From: Eucalyptus grandis
Taxonomy: Eukaryota > Streptophyta > Magnoliopsida > Myrtales > Myrtaceae
Length of the DNA: 64,000 nt
Reading direction: 5' to 3'
NCBI RefSeq assembly: GCF_016545825.1
Contig: NC_052620.1
Location: 17,050,001 to 17,114,000, forward strand
Shown piece after piece: positions 61,395 to 64,000 of the stretch. The first letter of the stretch is position 1, and every line of letters begins with the position of its first letter. Made by a program: the position numbers and the translations under genes. The notes under the pieces are model-generated. The model was not told the origin of the DNA and made no database searches. It worked only from the letters and a program-made list of their open reading frames with translations.

Positions 61395-62249
61395 TTGGCC
61401 CACCTCGAGAGAGAAGTACCTCCGAAATTCTCTCAGGCTATAAGAACATAGTGATATTGTCAACCAAATGAATTGAAGTATAACAAATTAAATGCATGAG
61501 GCCTATAAATCTTACATTCAAAATAGTCATTCCAGTATGTTCATCTGTGTAAATTCCATAACTATATTGCCTTAATCTTTTCCAAGAGCCTCTCTTGTTT
61601 GTTGTGGTGCATCATTTTCAGTAGCAACAATCCTTATAGCAACCTCTGCAACTTGTGCAGTTGCTTGTCTTCTCACCTGAGAAACATATAACAAATGTAA
61701 ATTTCAGCCCATAAAAGACCAAACATAGTGATGTATAACTTACATGATATTTTTTTCTTGTTTGCTCAACAGTGGACTCAGTTGTTGTTATTGTTGTTGT
61801 CCTGCCCATTCCAGTCCCCGTCCTTGCATTTGAGCCTACATCATAGCCTTTTTGTGGCCCTTTAGTAGGCCTTACAACAATGTACTGTATTAGGATTATG
61901 ATCAACTATAATAAATAATTAGACATCTTCTCATTTTCATGGTGGAAACAAATGGAGAAAACTTCTCAAATTACAAGTGCATGATAGAGGAAAAGCATAA
62001 GAGAAGCCAGTACACATGGTCAACTATCAAACTCTATCGAATAAGAACAATAAAGTTAGTGAGACAAAGATGATACTTACCTTACAGCATGGCTTTCTGT
62101 TTGCCCTTTAGTAGGCATTATAGCAGGGCCTTCTGTCCTCCCTTCAATAGGCTTAACAAGAAATTCTTCAGTAGGTTCTGTCTCTAGCACTGAATCAGCC
62201 ATTACATCTTGCTGTTGATGTTGCTTTTTTAACTCACAACCTTTTTTAT
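61395..62249 (-). pseudogene. C-terminal end of a MULE (MuDR-type) transposase, truncated
   Basis: Minus-strand pieces in order are: the end of a CCHC zinc knuckle (HNKKGCELKKQ) at 62249-62215, a linker, a second exon with TKGPQKGYDVGSNARTGTGM (about 61875-61820), then a later exon GSWKRLRQYSYGIYTDEHTG with MTILN (about 61594-61518), and a last one with PERISEVLLSRGG (about 61440-61400). The knuckle and the YGIYTD-TG-TILN motif are typical of the tails of plant MuDR-type transposases. The catalytic DDE and SWIM regions should lie to the right but are replaced by an LTR that starts at 62250. The splicing is inferred. Confidence 0.65.
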
Positions 62250-64000
62250 TGTGGCATCCCAAAATTCAAAGCCAAGCCATAAGGTGTGTTAAAGTCTTTA
62301 ATTAGGTGATAGAATTTCCATGGCTTATGCTTTAGCCATTAGTCTTTTAATTAGATGATTTGTGCTTATGGTTGTGAAAATTCAAATTCGATAGATTGAT
62401 AATTTATGCTTGGCCATGTGCCTTATAAATTAAATTTCAATAACCAAGATGCCCCAAGACTTTGGCCAAGATAAAATTTGAATTTGGAAATAATTATAGA
62501 AAGGAATTCAAAAAAAAAAAGAAGGGAAAAAGGGGTTAATTTTCGAATGGGCCTTAGGCCCATTGGCCTAAGCTTAATGGGCCAAGTTAGTCGGCCCAAT
62601 TAGGCCCACTAAAAGGGGGCTGTCACCGGCCCAATAGAGGCCCAAGAGGGAGTGGTCGCCGGCCATAGAGGCCCAAGCCCAAGAAGCCCAAATTCAATTC
62701 AAAATTCAATGTGACAAGTGGCAAAGGGGAAGGCCATGCATTGGCCAATTGAAAGGCAATCTCATGATTGCAAATGATGAGCTTTTGGGGGTATAAGAGG
62801 GAAGAGAGAGAGAAGGTGGCTGGATTTTCTCATTTGGCTGAGAGAGACACCGTGCGAGAGAGAGAGGTGTGCAAAAGAGAAGGAGTGGCCGAGAGAGGAA
62901 GGAGGCGGAGCCGAGGGGTTGTCGCTGTTCGTCTGCCGTGTCCGTCCGCCGTACGCCATTGTTTGATCATCCTAGAGGCAAGTGGAGTCCTCTAGCTTCT
63001 CTTGCATGCTTGTGTATTGTTTGCTTGTTAGATTTTGGGTGTTTTAAGTGAGAAAAACCGAGGTAAGGTTGGCTTGTTCTTAAGTCGTGTGACTGTTCTT
63101 GCTCGGATTGTGTGAGTCAGTAACTTGTTTGAGCTTGCATGTGTGTTTGGAGTCCGATTTTGGCTTAGATTTATTCATGAGAGTTGTAGCTGACATCTTG
63201 CACTATAACATAATGAAATTTCGTGAAAAATGATGGATATTTGAGGGGTTAAAGTCTTGTTCTACGGAGACCTCAGATCTGGAGAGTTTTTACTGACCTC
63301 TTGCTGGATTCGTGGTTGCATGTTGGTTTTTGTTGAGAATATCACTTCGGTCTCTTCATGAAAGTTGTAGGAGACATCTTAAAATACAACGTAATAAAAT
63401 TTGAAGTGAAATGAACAAGTATAGCCTAGTGAATCGACTAGATCTTGAAGAACATGATTCTGGTGGTGTATTTTGAGATACCCGAGACTTCAAGGACCTA
63501 AATGATGACCCTACTCTGGTTATTTGACTTGGATCTCTTCATAAAAATTGTAGATGATACCTTGATGTATAACATATATGAATTTCAGAGGAAAATAAAG
63601 AGAATAGATAGGTTAAATCTCAATATTTCGGTGATATGTGCACTGGACGATGCGGTAATGGGTCCAGAAGCTTTGTGAGGTTGTATAAAATAATATAGAA
63701 CGAATCTGGCTTGGAGTTCTTCAAGAAATTTGTACGAAAATGTCTTGGATATACTCTCTAAAATTTAATAATTTTTGGAGGCCGTATGGATATTTTAATT
63801 GAATTTATTCGAAAACCGTGCATTCTGGTTTCATCCGAGAAGCATAGGATGTTTTGGGAAAATGATGAGGTTTTGAAAAAAATTCAATTTGGCCATGAAT
63901 TTTTGCAAGTAATTATCATCCTATGGGTTTGTTTAATAATTTCTTGAATTTTGATAATTTTGGGAGTTTATAGTTATTTAAAAAAAAATAAATAAAAAAT
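62250..64000 (+). mobile_element. Long LTR, left part; continues beyond the window
   Basis: Begins TGTGGCATCCCAAAATTC, a TG-type LTR start that resembles the start of the solo LTR at 8116 (TGTGATATCTTGAAAATTC). From about 62870 it aligns with 48200 onward at roughly 80% identity by eye. It includes a GGGCC-rich patch (62550-62680), a GAGAGA tract and four monomers of about 182 bp (63173-63900). The insertion point lies inside the transposase zinc-knuckle codons. Its far end and target duplication are outside the window. Confidence 0.7.
63173..63900. repeat. Four degenerate monomers of about 182 bp, second array
   Basis: Variants of CTTCATGAAAGTTGTAG start at 63173, 63354, 63537 and 63719 (spacing 181, 183, 182), each followed by an ACATCTT-like and ATAACATANTGAAATTTC-like block. 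This is the same phase and content as 48501-49230. Confidence 0.8.

Larger units (their letters stand above)
59571..62249. mobile_element. Remnant of a two-gene Mutator-like (MULE) element
   Basis: A GRF zinc-finger ORF on the plus strand (59929-60363) and the C-terminal coding end of a MULE transposase on the minus strand (61395-62249) converge. The pair is accompanied by repeated GTGATCACTT-AGTGCC phrases (59577-59690, 60491-60600) of the kind found in subterminal regions. The right side is cut off by an LTR at 62250, so terminal inverted repeats cannot be matched. Calling this one element is an inference from convergent layout and shared context. Confidence 0.5.

Overview
The window is nuclear DNA of a flowering plant, most likely a eudicot. 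The evidence is spliced genes with GT-AG introns whose products match plant families, long AT-rich spacers, and many plant-type transposons in various states of decay. A woody, Eucalyptus-like (Myrtaceae) genome would fit the style of the repeats, but that is only an impression. There are no bacterial-type operons, CRISPR arrays, rRNA genes or convincing tRNA genes.

Genes. Two look functional. At the left edge is the 5' part of a mitochondrial complex I NDUFS4 gene (minus strand, exons 1-3 in view). At 14.7-20.3 kb is a complete six-exon ARL8-type small GTPase gene (minus strand, 184 aa). At 43.5-46.7 kb is the 5' part of a plant GH43 (Golgi galactan-type) gene on the plus strand. Its coding exon matches the family over its whole length but carries three single-base deletions, and no later exon is seen. 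A decayed antisense LRR receptor-kinase fragment lies in its apparent leader intron. At 57.3-59.0 kb is a papain-type cysteine protease pseudogene in which the catalytic Cys codon is a stop. From memory, the order NDUFS4 - ARL8 - GH43 matches the end of Arabidopsis chromosome 5 (At5g67590, At5g67560, At5g67540).

Mobile DNA. A solo LTR of about 3.0 kb (8116-11118) sits inside a stretch that resembles plant mitochondrial spacer. A complete 10.2 kb LTR element (23237-33467) has perfect 5-bp target duplications but no gag-pol, and its interior carries a 44-bp minisatellite; it looks like a LARD-type non-autonomous element. Several foldback, Mutator-like elements have 8-9 bp target duplications. 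Two SINE-like insertions (35756 and 47447) have 15-16 bp target duplications. At 48.2-54.8 kb a truncated long LTR abuts a decayed Ty1/copia polyprotein with a probable 3' LTR. At 55.1-57.2 kb a probable hAT element is nested in another element. At 59.6-62.2 kb there is an intact GRF zinc-finger ORF convergent with the C-terminal end of a MULE transposase, which is cut off by another long LTR that runs off the right edge.

Layout: 1-2.2 kb NDUFS4; 2.2-14 kb repeats and spacer; 14-20.6 kb ARL8; 21-23 kb GC-rich patch and a MULE; 23.2-33.5 kb LARD-like element; 33.5-43 kb AT-rich spacer with small transposons; 43-47 kb GH43 and LRR remnants; 47.4-57.2 kb nested transposons; 57.3-59 kb protease pseudogene; 59.5-64 kb MULE remnant and LTR. 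The genes show no sign of acting in one pathway; their proximity looks like inherited gene order.
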